Shown here: piece by piece, positions 8,183-17,413 of the stretch
How positions within the stretch are numbered: position 1 is the first letter of the stretch
How the letters are laid out: each line of letters opens with the position of its first letter
Source: UBA10349 sp003485905
GTDB taxonomy: Bacteria; Pseudomonadota; Gammaproteobacteria; Arenicellales; Arenicellaceae
Length of the DNA stretch: 64,000 bases
Direction: 5' to 3'
Assembly (NCBI GenBank): GCA_943787185.1
Contig: CALSLL010000004.1
Location: forward strand, 124,001-188,000
Program-made: the position numbers and the translations under genes
Notes under the pieces: generated by a model
The model's database searches: none
Told to the model about the DNA's origin: nothing
What the model saw: the letters and a program-made list of their open reading frames with translations, nothing else

Positions 8183-9625
8183 TTATGTAGCCTTTTGTTC
8201 AGGGGCAGCTGATGCAAAGAATTTTTCTATAAGGGTTGTTGCGCCTATCAATGTGCTTAGTAACAACAATGGCCAGATAGGCATCATATACCGCACTAAA
8301 CCTGCTTGCAGAAGTGCGACCAGTAAATAGTAACTCTGTATTGCAACGGCAATTACAAACAGTGGGGTAATATGCGACGGGATTTCTTTAGCGCGAAGCC
8401 AATACCTGACACCGTAGAAAATGTATGCAATGTTGAGTAGAAAAGAAAAATAGAGGAAGGGCTTAATAATGTAGGCTGCTGTTTGTCCAGATTCACCTAA
8501 ATAGTATGGTGATTGCGAATTAGGCATCAGTTCTGAAGTGATATTTAGTTGGTCGTTATATTGTGCAGCAAAAGCCGGGGTCTGTAGTTCTCCTTGGGTC
8601 CATAGCGCATAGAAATTGACCGCAACGTCTTTTAAATATTCTCTCGTTGCCAGCATTAATAGTTCGCTGGCAAGTCGTGATTGAAAATCAGGTCGACTAA
8701 GATTGCTACCACTGAGTTCGAGCATTTTGTCCGCTTGTCTGAATCTTAGATAATCGTAGTAGTTGAGTGAGAATAGAAATTGGTAGTCCCAGTTATCGCT
8801 AAAGTATTTATTCTTAACCTCAATGGTATCAGCCAACTCTTGCTGCCAATATTTGATGGGTACTGGGTAGCTGGTTTTCTGCGGATCTACAGACATCAGA
8901 CTAAATTTTCCGACTAGCTGGTTGCCCATAAAAGACTCTGTCGCTGTCGTACCGTGATTGGCGTAGCGGTAGATCATTCCTGAGGAAGTTACGATAGCGA
9001 AACCGGTCAGTAAAAATACAACATTTCTAAATATCGGTTTAGAAGTAGGCTTGTTCTTTTGAAAAATCTGATTTAGCAACATCACGGCAGGTACACAAAG
9101 GAGCGCCCACGCTGCACCCTTAATGAGAACCAGCCATGCGAGTAGAGCACCGGTTGCTGCCCAGTAGAATTTGCTATTGAGGTTTCTACGTAACTGGAAA
9201 GCGACAAAAACGTTTAGTGAGGAAAAAAACAGTGGTTCGCTGAGTACAGTGAAACAATAGCGAATGTATAGTGGGTGGAGACCGGCTCCGATAACTATTA
9301 ACACACCAGCAATTGCGGAATCAGTAAAACATCGAACAGAATATCCGAGGAAGCAAAGTGAACTGATTAATAACCCTAGTTGGTAGTATTGAATCCCGAT
9401 TAATTCACGATCGAACAAACGAATGGCGTCTAAAAATAAAGGATAACCAGCGCCGCGAAATGCTTGAAAATTTAGGTAACTACTACTATCTGGTACCAGT
9501 GATGGGATATTTGGGGGAACTGCGTACCAAAAGCTAAAAACACATAGGCCAAGCAGTCCTAATACAAGCGGGTATAGATGATAACGTGCAGCCCGTCGGT
9601 CGAGGTCCCAGAGATAACTAACCAT
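8183..9625 (-). CDS. multi-span membrane glycosyltransferase (GT-C, ArnT/GT39-like)
   Basis: The 480-residue protein has roughly ten hydrophobic segments. The first periplasmic loop carries LVPDSSSYLNF, an acidic motif in the position used by GT-C enzymes that take polyprenyl-phosphate sugars. It overlaps the upstream GT2 gene by 8 bases. The pair suggests that the GT2 makes a polyprenol-phosphate sugar and this protein transfers it on the periplasmic face. The substrate is not visible from sequence. The split gene at 27876-29159 has a similar architecture. Confidence 0.7.
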   Translation of the reverse strand: MVSYLWDLDRRAARYHLYPLVLGLLGLCVFSFWYAVPPNIPSLVPDSSSYLNFQAFRGAGYPLFLDAIRLFDRELIGIQYYQLGLLISSLCFLGYSVRCFTDSAIAGVLIVIGAGLHPLYIRYCFTVLSEPLFFSSLNVFVAFQLRRNLNSKFYWAATGALLAWLVLIKGAAWALLCVPAVMLLNQIFQKNKPTSKPIFRNVVFLLTGFAIVTSSGMIYRYANHGTTATESFMGNQLVGKFSLMSVDPQKTSYPVPIKYWQQELADTIEVKNKYFSDNWDYQFLFSLNYYDYLRFRQADKMLELSGSNLSRPDFQSRLASELLMLATREYLKDVAVNFYALWTQGELQTPAFAAQYNDQLNITSELMPNSQSPYYLGESGQTAAYIIKPFLYFSFLLNIAYIFYGVRYWLRAKEIPSHITPLFVIAVAIQSYYLLVALLQAGLVRYMMPIWPLLLLSTLIGATTLIEKFFASAAPEQKAT

Positions 9626-10346
9626 TTCTAAACCGGTAAAAAGTTCTAATTGCTTTGAACCAATCCGCTAAGCCAATTTTTTTACCATCTGCCACTGTGC
9701 GTGGGTAGTACCTGATAGGTACTTCTTGAATACGAAGGCCTCCAGCCAAGACTTTGCAGGATAACTCATGATCTAGTTCAAAGCCGGTGGTTACGAGTTC
9801 CATATTGCATAACAGCTGCGCTGGAAAGAGCTTGTAGGCCGTTACTGTGTCGTTGAGTAAACGGCCAGTGAATAACCATGCAAAGAGGCTAATACTGCGG
9901 CCTCCTAAGTAGGCAGCCCAGCTTTGTTCTGGATGCTTGGCGTTGACAAGATTCTTTACAATGCCTTTGTCTAAATCTTTCATGTATCGACTGCCATATA
10001 CGACGTCAATATCGCCATTTAGCACTGGAGGTAAAAGAACTAAATAGTCTTGGGGGTCGTATTCAAGATCAGCATCCTGAATTAGCACGAAGTCACCGTT
10101 GATAGATTCCAACCCCGTTCTTACCGCCTGACCTTTGCCACCATTCACGGAATGATTTAATAGTCGCACATCGGGAATGTTTGCTACGATTTCTGCGGTA
10201 CGGTCTGACGAGCAATCATTTACAACAATAATTTCGAGTTTCAGGTCCAGTGGTGTGATATCTACTTTGCCAATGCGCTCAATTAGCTTACCTATATAGG
10301 CTTCTTCGTTATAGGCGGGGATGACAATTGACAGGGTTTTGCTCAA
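9618..10346 (-). CDS. GT2 polyprenol-phosphate sugar synthase-like transferase
   Basis: A GT-A glycosyltransferase of 242 residues that resembles dolichol-phosphate mannosyltransferase. It shows the opening LSIVIPAYNEE, the nucleotide-binding VVNDCSSDRT, the metal motif in IQDADLEYDP and a VVYGSRYM segment. No C-terminal membrane anchor is seen. It is the first gene of a two-gene minus-strand operon with the GT-C protein and should supply its lipid-linked sugar donor. Divergent from the large plus-strand operon, with 269 bases between. Confidence 0.85.
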   Translation of the reverse strand: MSKTLSIVIPAYNEEAYIGKLIERIGKVDITPLDLKLEIIVVNDCSSDRTAEIVANIPDVRLLNHSVNGGKGQAVRTGLESINGDFVLIQDADLEYDPQDYLVLLPPVLNGDIDVVYGSRYMKDLDKGIVKNLVNAKHPEQSWAAYLGGRSISLFAWLFTGRLLNDTVTAYKLFPAQLLCNMELVTTGFELDHELSCKVLAGGLRIQEVPIRYYPRTVADGKKIGLADWFKAIRTFYRFRNG

Positions 10347-10485
10347 TTTTCCTGCTCCGCGGAGTTATTAAACTGTTGTTTTTGTTGTATTGCAGGGGGG
10401 AGACGGACCTGAATTATATCACTGTACTTTCTGTTAACCCAGAATTGGGAAGTCAGAAATCGCAATGAGGTAACAAAGGTTCTCT

Positions 10486-10514
10486 TTGATGTTACTAGGC
10501 GGCTCTTCTACAAT
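10486..10514 (+). promoter_or_regulatory. candidate sigma70 promoter of the exopolysaccharide operon
   Basis: TTGATG (10486-10491) and TACAAT (10509-10514) are separated by exactly 17 bases. Transcription would start near 10521, about 95 bases before the TTG start of the first operon gene. This is the best promoter match in the divergent gap at 10347-10615. Confidence 0.5.
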
Positions 10515-10615
10515 ACTTGCTATCTAATAGGTTGTTGAAGGCGCGATTGCTAAATTGAATAAGAGGTCGCACATGATAGCAATACGGAGGAAGCTGCAAT
10601 TTAAGCGGTCGAGAT

Positions 10616-12610
10616 TTGACAACTAATCAAAAAACCCTAGCAACCCCGTTGCGCGTAATTGTATTTACGGGCGGGCGAGGTTCGTCGTCTATCAGCAATC
10701 AATTGGTGGGCGTCGCAGGTGTAAAACTGCAGTTCATTATTAATGGCTATGACAATGGATTATCTACTGGAGAAGTTAGACGTTTCCTAGGCGATTCGTT
10801 AGGCCCATCTGATTTTCGTAAGAATGCGTCGCGGCTGGCTTTACTGCTCGCTAGCTGTCAACCTGAGCTGATTACATTGCTAGACTTGCGATTGCCGGAT
10901 CCCTGTAGCGATGCGGAGGCATTGACGTATTTGGGTGGTATCGATAGCGTGAATCTCGCAGACGGTGCTATTGCGCAGAGTACCTTTGGCGATACTCTCA
11001 AAATCAATTTAGATGCGCTCACTAAAGAAACGCGTAAGGCGTTGGCGGCCCGAGTCGAACAGTTTCTTAGTTTCAAGCGTGCGGAAAGCCGTTCTTTTAA
11101 GTTTGCCGATTGTAGCTTGGGAAATATTATTTTTGCAGGCAGTTACTTGCTGAGAAAGAGAAAATTCAATGCTGCAGTGGCTGATTATTGCGCTTTGCTT
11201 GGCCTGCCTGACGATCTCATTTTAAATGTTACTGATGGTAAAAATGCATTTTTAGTCGCTAAAAATACGGATGGGGGAATTTTGCAAGGAGAGGAAGACA
11301 TAGTTGATGCCAATCGCCGAAATAAGATTGACAACATCTATTTACTCTCTCAATCCGATGCCGCTAAATTGGGCCAGCTAAAAGTATTAAAGGATAGGGC
11401 GTTAAAGTTAAGCCCTAAGGTCAAAGAATGCATAGCTGGTGCTGATTTGATTGTTTATTCGCCAGGAACGCAGCACTCCAGTCTGTTCCCCTCTTATATG
11501 ACGCCTGGATTAGGTGAGCTACTCGCCGCCAATACTCGTGCATTAAAGTTATTGATTACAAATATTCATGAAGATTCTGAAATCGCGGGTGCGGCAGCTA
11601 CTGATATTATTCAAAAGGCCCGGTATTACTTACAGGAGAAAAATACCAAGTCATTGCCCGAACCGGCCCTCATTACCCACTACATTATCAATAGGCCTGA
11701 GCAAAACACTGCATCTGATAACTATATTCCGGAGGGTGAAATTGAGCGAATAGAGGACCCTCGTCAGGTGCGAATTAGTAATTTTGAGGATGGTGCTAGT
11801 GGGCAACACGATACCGGAAAAGTTTTATTACCATTTATCGACATGGCGCGTCGCCAAAAGCACAAACCACGGGTAGCGGTAGTATGTCTGGATACTACAT
11901 CTATTAATAAAATTGTTCAGACGATACGTGAAATGCAGCGGGCGAAAATAGAATTGTACCCTTGTGACGTTACTGTGTTTTACAGCAGTAATCGAGAAAT
12001 CTCAGATAGTCTGGTTGCCGAAAGTGATTTGAGCCTTTGTTATGTTGCTCCATCGACGGACGGTGAAACAAACAATCAGCAGTTAGTCGCGAAGGCTGTC
12101 GCTAGCGATCATGATTTTGTTTGTATGTTCGAGTCGTCAGGCATGTATTTTGGTAGCGATATCGTGGCATTGGTTGCCAATTTGAATCAGGAGAAGGTTG
12201 ATGCGGTGTGGGGTAGCAGACGTTTGTCACTGACTGACATTCACCAATCCTATCGCTATCGGTATCGTTCCCATTTACTAAAAGGCAGTGTTAGTTATAT
12301 TGGTAGTCACGTTTTGAGTTTGGCGTATCTGGTTTGTTATGGACGCTATATATCCGATACTTTATCTGGTTTGAAGTTGGTGAAGACTGAGCATCTGGAC
12401 CGTAGCTCAGATTGGATCGATGATCCGAGTGCAAACCAGTATTTACTTGCAAGATTATTGCGATCTGATGGGCGATCGTTTGAAGTGCCGGTGGATTTTC
12501 TACCTATGTCTCCAGATCAGGTCTCTCGTACGGGTGCGATGGATGGAATTAGGGCGCTCAGAGTTATTGTTATGCAGCGTATCAGAGCTATATTCAGCTC
12601 CAACGGATGA
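10616..12610 (+). CDS. CofD/YvcK-like domain fused to a GT2-like domain
   Basis: Residues about 12-410 match the CofD/YvcK fold: an opening glycine loop VIVFTGGRGSSS, NGYDNGLSTGEVRRFLGD near 43-60, and DLIVYSPGTQHSSLFPS near 277-293. CofD moves a nucleotide-activated phospho-acid onto an acceptor; YvcK binds UDP-sugars. Residues about 418-650 resemble a DPM-type GT2 (DAVWGSRR near 529, ISDTLSGLKLVK near 579), but the usual Asp-x-Asp is replaced by ESSG, so this half may be inactive or metal-independent. The start is a TTG; no ATG exists in frame before the upstream stop at 10577, and the nearest GGAGG is too far away to be convincing. First gene of the operon. The substrate is unknown. Confidence 0.75.
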   Translation: MTTNQKTLATPLRVIVFTGGRGSSSISNQLVGVAGVKLQFIINGYDNGLSTGEVRRFLGDSLGPSDFRKNASRLALLLASCQPELITLLDLRLPDPCSDAEALTYLGGIDSVNLADGAIAQSTFGDTLKINLDALTKETRKALAARVEQFLSFKRAESRSFKFADCSLGNIIFAGSYLLRKRKFNAAVADYCALLGLPDDLILNVTDGKNAFLVAKNTDGGILQGEEDIVDANRRNKIDNIYLLSQSDAAKLGQLKVLKDRALKLSPKVKECIAGADLIVYSPGTQHSSLFPSYMTPGLGELLAANTRALKLLITNIHEDSEIAGAAATDIIQKARYYLQEKNTKSLPEPALITHYIINRPEQNTASDNYIPEGEIERIEDPRQVRISNFEDGASGQHDTGKVLLPFIDMARRQKHKPRVAVVCLDTTSINKIVQTIREMQRAKIELYPCDVTVFYSSNREISDSLVAESDLSLCYVAPSTDGETNNQQLVAKAVASDHDFVCMFESSGMYFGSDIVALVANLNQEKVDAVWGSRRLSLTDIHQSYRYRYRSHLLKGSVSYIGSHVLSLAYLVCYGRYISDTLSGLKLVKTEHLDRSSDWIDDPSANQYLLARLLRSDGRSFEVPVDFLPMSPDQVSRTGAMDGIRALRVIVMQRIRAIFSSNG

Positions 12611-13269
12611 GCGAACTGCAGAATATAGAATGTGTCGTATTTGATCTTGACGGGGTTCTGATTGATTCGTCACGGCAACACGCTCAAGCTTATTCAGAGC
12701 TTTGGGCTTTTATTGGTATTGACGGTCCGGACTACTTTGATATTGCGGGCCAGAAAACGCTAAGTGTCGTTGAAAAATATATTCTTGGAACAGATATCAA
12801 TCCGACCAGGATCAACGAGTTAGTTGGTTTTAAGCAGCAGCGCGCACGAGAGTTATTGATGGGTTCTAATATTTTGTTTCCTGATAGCAAGGATTCTTTG
12901 GAGCGAATCATATCGATAACCGATAGCACGGCCATTGCTACCGCTGCGTCATCCTATGTTGCAAACTATGCAGCAAGCCAGCTGGCCCCGAGCCGCCCAT
13001 TTGATGCGATAGTAGCCGCGGAGGACGTGATTCGATCAAAGCCTGACCCAGAGGTATTCAATACGGCGATAAGGTTATGTAATTCAACGCCACAAAAAAC
13101 CTTAATTCTCGAAGATAGCGCGGCGGGCTTATCTGCTGCGATACAAAGCGGCGCTTTCGTCGCGTGTGTACGTAGCGGCCTTGAGTTGTCTAGCGAACGA
13201 TTTCTAGGCAGCTTCGAGAGTCTTGAAGACGCCTCGAACTATCTATGTAACAGCATTAAATCCACGTGA
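12607..13269 (+). CDS. HAD-superfamily phosphatase/phosphomutase-like
   Basis: This 220-residue HAD protein resembles beta-phosphoglucomutase or phosphoglycolate phosphatase. It has the nucleophile motif VVFDLDGVLIDS near the N-terminus, a helical cap, the Lys motif in RSKPDPEVF and the metal-binding LILEDSAAG. It starts with an ATGA overlap with the CofD-GT2 gene and is followed 13 bases later by the nucleotidyltransferase. It probably dephosphorylates or isomerises a phospho-sugar or phospho-acid used by these neighbours. Confidence 0.85.
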   Translation: MSELQNIECVVFDLDGVLIDSSRQHAQAYSELWAFIGIDGPDYFDIAGQKTLSVVEKYILGTDINPTRINELVGFKQQRARELLMGSNILFPDSKDSLERIISITDSTAIATAASSYVANYAASQLAPSRPFDAIVAAEDVIRSKPDPEVFNTAIRLCNSTPQKTLILEDSAAGLSAAIQSGAFVACVRSGLELSSERFLGSFESLEDASNYLCNSIKST

Positions 13270-13282
13270 AAATATTAAATAG

Positions 13283-14041
13283 ATGAACTCTGCCGGCAGG
13301 TCTTTACTTATTATCCCCGCAGCAGGGGCAGGGTCTCGCTTATCTTATGATGGCCCGAAGTGTCTATTTGAAGTCGCGGGGAAACCCATGCTATGGCACG
13401 TAATAACGCGTCACAAAGGGCTGGTTGACGATATTGCTGTGGTCGTTAGCCCGCAGTTTAAATCCGTTGTCGCTAAGTTTCTGGAAGCCGAGGCAATCGC
13501 TAATGTGGAGCTGTTTGTGCAAGCTGAGCCAACCGGTATGTTGGATGCGATAATGATTCCAGCGCCTTTCTACATTGATAAAGGCGTGCGTTCGGTATCA
13601 ATAAGTTGGTGTGATCAAATTTGTATCTCAGCTATCACCGCTCGAAATTTAGCGGATAGGCTTAAGCTTGCGGTGCCGGCTGATATGGTATTCCCGACTG
13701 TAGCGATCGCTGACCCCTATATTCATATGCAACGGGATTCGAATGGTGTGATTAACAAGGTCCTGCACCGACGCGAGGGCGATGTTATGCCTGCGTTAGG
13801 TGAGAATGATTGCGGCTTGTTTGGACTCAATGCGACGGCATACTTTGAAGAGTTGACAAATTATTCAAATCAAGTCGAACTAGGAGTCGGTACCGGCGAG
13901 AGAAATTTTCTTCCATTTATCCCATGGTTATCGCAGCGCGGTACGGTAGAGACTTTTGCGGCGCAAGATTCAATGGAAGCCATAGGTGTTAATACTCGAG
14001 ATGACGCTCTCGAAATCGAACGATATTGGAGTAACTTTTGA
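13283..14041 (+). CDS. sugar-1-phosphate-type nucleotidyltransferase
   Basis: A GT-A-fold nucleotidyltransferase of 252 residues. The activation motif appears as AAGAGSRLSYDGPKCLFEVAG, a variant of the usual GxGTRL..PK signature. The metal-binding Asp is probably that of SWCDQI near residue 112. It should activate a phosphorylated sugar or small acid with a nucleotide. Adjacent to a CofD-like protein, it recalls the CofC/CofD pair of coenzyme F420 synthesis, though it does not look like CofC itself. Substrate unknown. Confidence 0.75.
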   Translation: MNSAGRSLLIIPAAGAGSRLSYDGPKCLFEVAGKPMLWHVITRHKGLVDDIAVVVSPQFKSVVAKFLEAEAIANVELFVQAEPTGMLDAIMIPAPFYIDKGVRSVSISWCDQICISAITARNLADRLKLAVPADMVFPTVAIADPYIHMQRDSNGVINKVLHRREGDVMPALGENDCGLFGLNATAYFEELTNYSNQVELGVGTGERNFLPFIPWLSQRGTVETFAAQDSMEAIGVNTRDDALEIERYWSNF

Positions 14042-15009
14042 ATAGCAGCACATTGCCGCAAATATCTGTCCTAATGCCAGTGTATAACGGGGCCAGATAT
14101 TTGCGCGAAGCGCTAGATAGTATTTTTTCGCAGTCATTTACAGACTTTGAGTGTGTGCTCATTGATGACGGCTCGACTGATCAGACTACGGAGATCATTG
14201 AAAGTTATACGGACAGCAGAATTACTTACATTAGTGATGGTCAAAATGTTGGTCTAACCCAACGTCTTAATCAGGGTATTGAAGTTGCTCGAGGTGAGTA
14301 TATTGCGCGCCATGATGATGACGATATCTCCGCCCCTCAGCGATTTGCGGCGCAAGTCGAATTTTTGGAGTCCAATCAGGATTGTGTTGGTTGTGGAAGT
14401 CGGGTTGCTATCATTGACGTAGATGGTGATGTAATTGGGAGTAAAAAATTTGCATTGGATCATTTGGCATTGACGGATCAGAATTTGCTAGAGAACCAGT
14501 TCATTCATGGAAGTCTGATGTTGCGAAAAAAAGAGTTACTAGCTGTTGGTGGTTATCGGCCCTTTTTTGTTTACGCTCAGGATTACGATTTGACGCTTCG
14601 GCTCCAAGAGCACGGTAAGCTTATTAACCTTGAAGCGCCGTTGTATTCATTGCGTTATTCGAATGATGCGATATCTGCGTCTCGAACTGGTGAGCAAATG
14701 GCGTACGCGCAGCATGCACGATCAGCTGCTGAACTTCGTCGTCAGGAAAAGGTAGACCCTATCGACGCACGTAGCGTAACTGAGCTCGGCGATATAAATT
14801 TTGTTGCTCGGAATGATGCGACTGAGCGCTTACTTTATTTGTACTTACGTAGTGGTTATCGACAAAAAGCAAGAAAATGTATTGATCAGCTGTTGGAAGA
14901 CAAGCAGAGTATTGGCTTGCAGCTGCGACGATTGCTTACCTATTTACCGGGTCCGTTAATGTCTTCTTTTGTTGTTATGCTAGACGTGTTACGAGGTGGC
15001 CTGAGGTGA
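14038..15009 (+). CDS. family 2 glycosyltransferase
   Basis: The opening ISVLMPVYNGARYLREALDS, the IDDGSTDQT nucleotide-binding segment and the RHDDDD metal motif identify a GT-A inverting transferase of 323 residues. It begins at a TTG that overlaps the stop of the preceding gene, with GGAG about 7 bases upstream, so translation is probably coupled. It is expected to add one sugar to the lipid-linked repeat unit on the cytoplasmic face. Confidence 0.9.
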   Translation: MNSSTLPQISVLMPVYNGARYLREALDSIFSQSFTDFECVLIDDGSTDQTTEIIESYTDSRITYISDGQNVGLTQRLNQGIEVARGEYIARHDDDDISAPQRFAAQVEFLESNQDCVGCGSRVAIIDVDGDVIGSKKFALDHLALTDQNLLENQFIHGSLMLRKKELLAVGGYRPFFVYAQDYDLTLRLQEHGKLINLEAPLYSLRYSNDAISASRTGEQMAYAQHARSAAELRRQEKVDPIDARSVTELGDINFVARNDATERLLYLYLRSGYRQKARKCIDQLLEDKQSIGLQLRRLLTYLPGPLMSSFVVMLDVLRGGLR

Positions 15010-16154
15010 AAATTGCGCTGGTTATTTCTTCTCTCGAAGTTGGTGGAGCCGAATCGCAGTTCCATTTAATAGCTTTGCAATTAAAAGACGATGGCCACCA
15101 AGTGGAAGTCTGGTTATTGCGAAAACGAGGTGACTTTATTGCGCCGCTTGAGAGTGCCGGAATACCAGTGCGGGATTTGAACAAACAAGGTAGGCTCGAC
15201 CTAGTAAGGCCCACCATTAATATTCGACGTTTTGTCAGAGACTTTTTACCCAATGCTATTTTCTGCAGTTTACCGTCGGCGTGTCTACATGCGTTAGCGG
15301 CAAAGAGCGTGTGCCCAGGTGCGGTGTTTTGTTGGCAAATTGTCGCGACTAGATCTACGCTACCGGAGTACGGTTTTGTCGCAGGAATGGGATATTTAAT
15401 ACAGCGACTGGCCGCAAATTTTTGCGATCACTATATAAGTAATTCGCGGGCTGGCGCTATAAGTGCGATCGACGAAGGGTACAGTCGGAGCAAAATGCAT
15501 GTTTTGCAAAATGGAATTGACACCGCGCGTTTTGAACCGAATCCGGAGGCAGGAAAGGCCTGGTTGTTACGCATTGGACTAGATCAGCGTCGTCCGGTAA
15601 TTGGAATTGTGGGCCGTTTAGATCCAGCAAAAGATCATCACACTTTTTTTAAAGCCATCAAGTATCTGGAAGCACAGATGTCAGGTACTGCCCAGTATGT
15701 GGTGTTAGGTCGAGGCTCTGGAGAGCATGCGGATTCAGTGATTAAAGAACTACATGCTTTGCAGCAGCAGGGAATAAGTATTGTGCATGTAGAGCACGAA
15801 ACTGATATGCCACAGGTATACAGTGCTCTTAGTATTTTCACTATGACATCGGTGAGCGAAGGGTTGCCAAACGCTTTACTGGAAGCGTTGGCTTGTGGCT
15901 CATTTTGTGTTGCTACCAATGTGGGTGACTGTGCAGAAGTAATTGCAAACGATGGCGTTGTGGTGAACGTTAGTGATCACGGAGCAATCTCAACTGCTTG
16001 GTACGGAAAGTTAGTATCTGCTGAAAATAGTTCAGGCAATAGTGCGGACAAGCAAGTACAAAGAGTTCACAAAAAATATGGATTAAAGCCTATGGTGAAT
16101 TCCTTAAGCAATATACTTTCGCGAAAACAACCTAGCCAGGATTACTTATTATGA
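15006..16154 (+). CDS. family 4 glycosyltransferase
   Basis: A GT-B retaining transferase of 382 residues. The N-terminus MKIALVISSLEVGGAE is the classic acceptor-domain start, IVGRLDPAKDH opens the donor domain, and SEGLPNALLEAL contains the conserved EX7E motif. It begins at a GTG overlapping the previous stop codon, with GAGGTGG just upstream. It acts in assembly of the repeat unit. Confidence 0.9.
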   Translation: MKIALVISSLEVGGAESQFHLIALQLKDDGHQVEVWLLRKRGDFIAPLESAGIPVRDLNKQGRLDLVRPTINIRRFVRDFLPNAIFCSLPSACLHALAAKSVCPGAVFCWQIVATRSTLPEYGFVAGMGYLIQRLAANFCDHYISNSRAGAISAIDEGYSRSKMHVLQNGIDTARFEPNPEAGKAWLLRIGLDQRRPVIGIVGRLDPAKDHHTFFKAIKYLEAQMSGTAQYVVLGRGSGEHADSVIKELHALQQQGISIVHVEHETDMPQVYSALSIFTMTSVSEGLPNALLEALACGSFCVATNVGDCAEVIANDGVVVNVSDHGAISTAWYGKLVSAENSSGNSADKQVQRVHKKYGLKPMVNSLSNILSRKQPSQDYLL

Positions 16155-17413
16155 TTTGGCTTGCTGGAGTTGCGCTTTGTATATTGCCATTTATTGTTTT
16201 GCGAGTTGCATCCCCGTTTGATTTTCGAACAGGCCCCGTTTTTTGGGTAGCGTGTGCCGGTATTGTTATGCACCACGTTTTTTCATTGCTAAATTTTGGG
16301 GTTGGGCCATTTTTCTTTACCGCGCTGGATCCTTATTATTTACATAAATTGGCGACTGCGATCGCCAGTTTTCCAGACGCCATTGCCTGGAGTGTTGGGT
16401 CGGAATTTTATGTAAAGTGGTTGGCGATTTTCTACCAGCTATTTGGCCCAGACATTTACGTATACGATTTGGACAATAGGCTTATTTCGTTCGGGCCGCA
16501 TATTATCCTTGGGCAATCACTTACAATTCTTGTATTTGCTTTTAGCGTCGTCGTATTACTTTGGTTCTTTGATTGGCTGAACATTAAGCATATTAGATAT
16601 ATAGCAGTCGGTGTTTGGTTGTGGGCAGTATTACCGGCAGAATTGATTTACGGGTCGGTCACCGCACGCGAGACGTTTATGACACTGGCAGTAATGTTTG
16701 CGACTGCATCGTTCTGGCGGCTGTTTTTGACCAATAGGCTTGGGTATTTTTGGTTGGGTGCATTTTGGCTGTGTGTAATGGGATTGTTTCACCAGATTAT
16801 GTTGGTGTATGCCGTTGCTGCCATCATTGTTATTGGTGTGTTCTGGTTGTTTCAATCCAATCAGATGCGGTCGCGTACCAAACTGATACTTGCCGCGATG
16901 GTTGGAGTGGCTGGCTTATTGATGCTGGCAGGTCTTCTATATTTACCGGTGCCGCAGGGTGAATATTATGTGGATATGCTGAAAAGTTCCTGGGTTGATG
17001 CAATTCGAGCCTATCGGGGATGGGTGAATGATTCGGCACCGACAACCCAATATTTAATAGAAGCTGAATTTACCGGTTGGTTTAGCTCAATGGGTGGACT
17101 GGTTCTGTCCTATGCGTTCTATCTGTTGGGTCCATTTCACGGCGATCTGGGCAGCGTTTCGACCTGGGTTTTGCTGGTGCAGGCATTGCTCCGCTGGCTC
17201 GGTATCCCGCTATTGATTCTTCTCTGCTTGCGCGACAGAAAATATTTACTTTTTGCGCTCGTCTATTTTAGTTTGTCGTTTACCTGGAGTATTGGAACGA
17301 CTAATCATGGGCAGGCTTTCAGGCATCATATGATGACCGACTGGATACTTGTTTTGGTTGCCGTAGTGTATCTGTCGCAATTCGGGTGGCGTAAACCCAC
17401 CAGAGTCGAATGA
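16151..17413 (+). CDS. polytopic membrane protein, candidate Wzy-like polymerase
   Basis: The 420-residue protein has about ten to eleven hydrophobic segments and no signal peptide. A GSVTARETFMTL segment in the middle and a GQAFRHHMMTDW segment near the C-terminus recall conserved loops in EpsG/Wzy-like polymerases, but sequence alone does not prove this. Position supports it: it lies between glycosyltransferases in an operon that has an initiating phosphotransferase and no other polymerase. It overlaps both neighbours by 4 bases. It could also be a GT-C transferase. Confidence 0.55.
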   Translation: MIWLAGVALCILPFIVLRVASPFDFRTGPVFWVACAGIVMHHVFSLLNFGVGPFFFTALDPYYLHKLATAIASFPDAIAWSVGSEFYVKWLAIFYQLFGPDIYVYDLDNRLISFGPHIILGQSLTILVFAFSVVVLLWFFDWLNIKHIRYIAVGVWLWAVLPAELIYGSVTARETFMTLAVMFATASFWRLFLTNRLGYFWLGAFWLCVMGLFHQIMLVYAVAAIIVIGVFWLFQSNQMRSRTKLILAAMVGVAGLLMLAGLLYLPVPQGEYYVDMLKSSWVDAIRAYRGWVNDSAPTTQYLIEAEFTGWFSSMGGLVLSYAFYLLGPFHGDLGSVSTWVLLVQALLRWLGIPLLILLCLRDRKYLLFALVYFSLSFTWSIGTTNHGQAFRHHMMTDWILVLVAVVYLSQFGWRKPTRVE

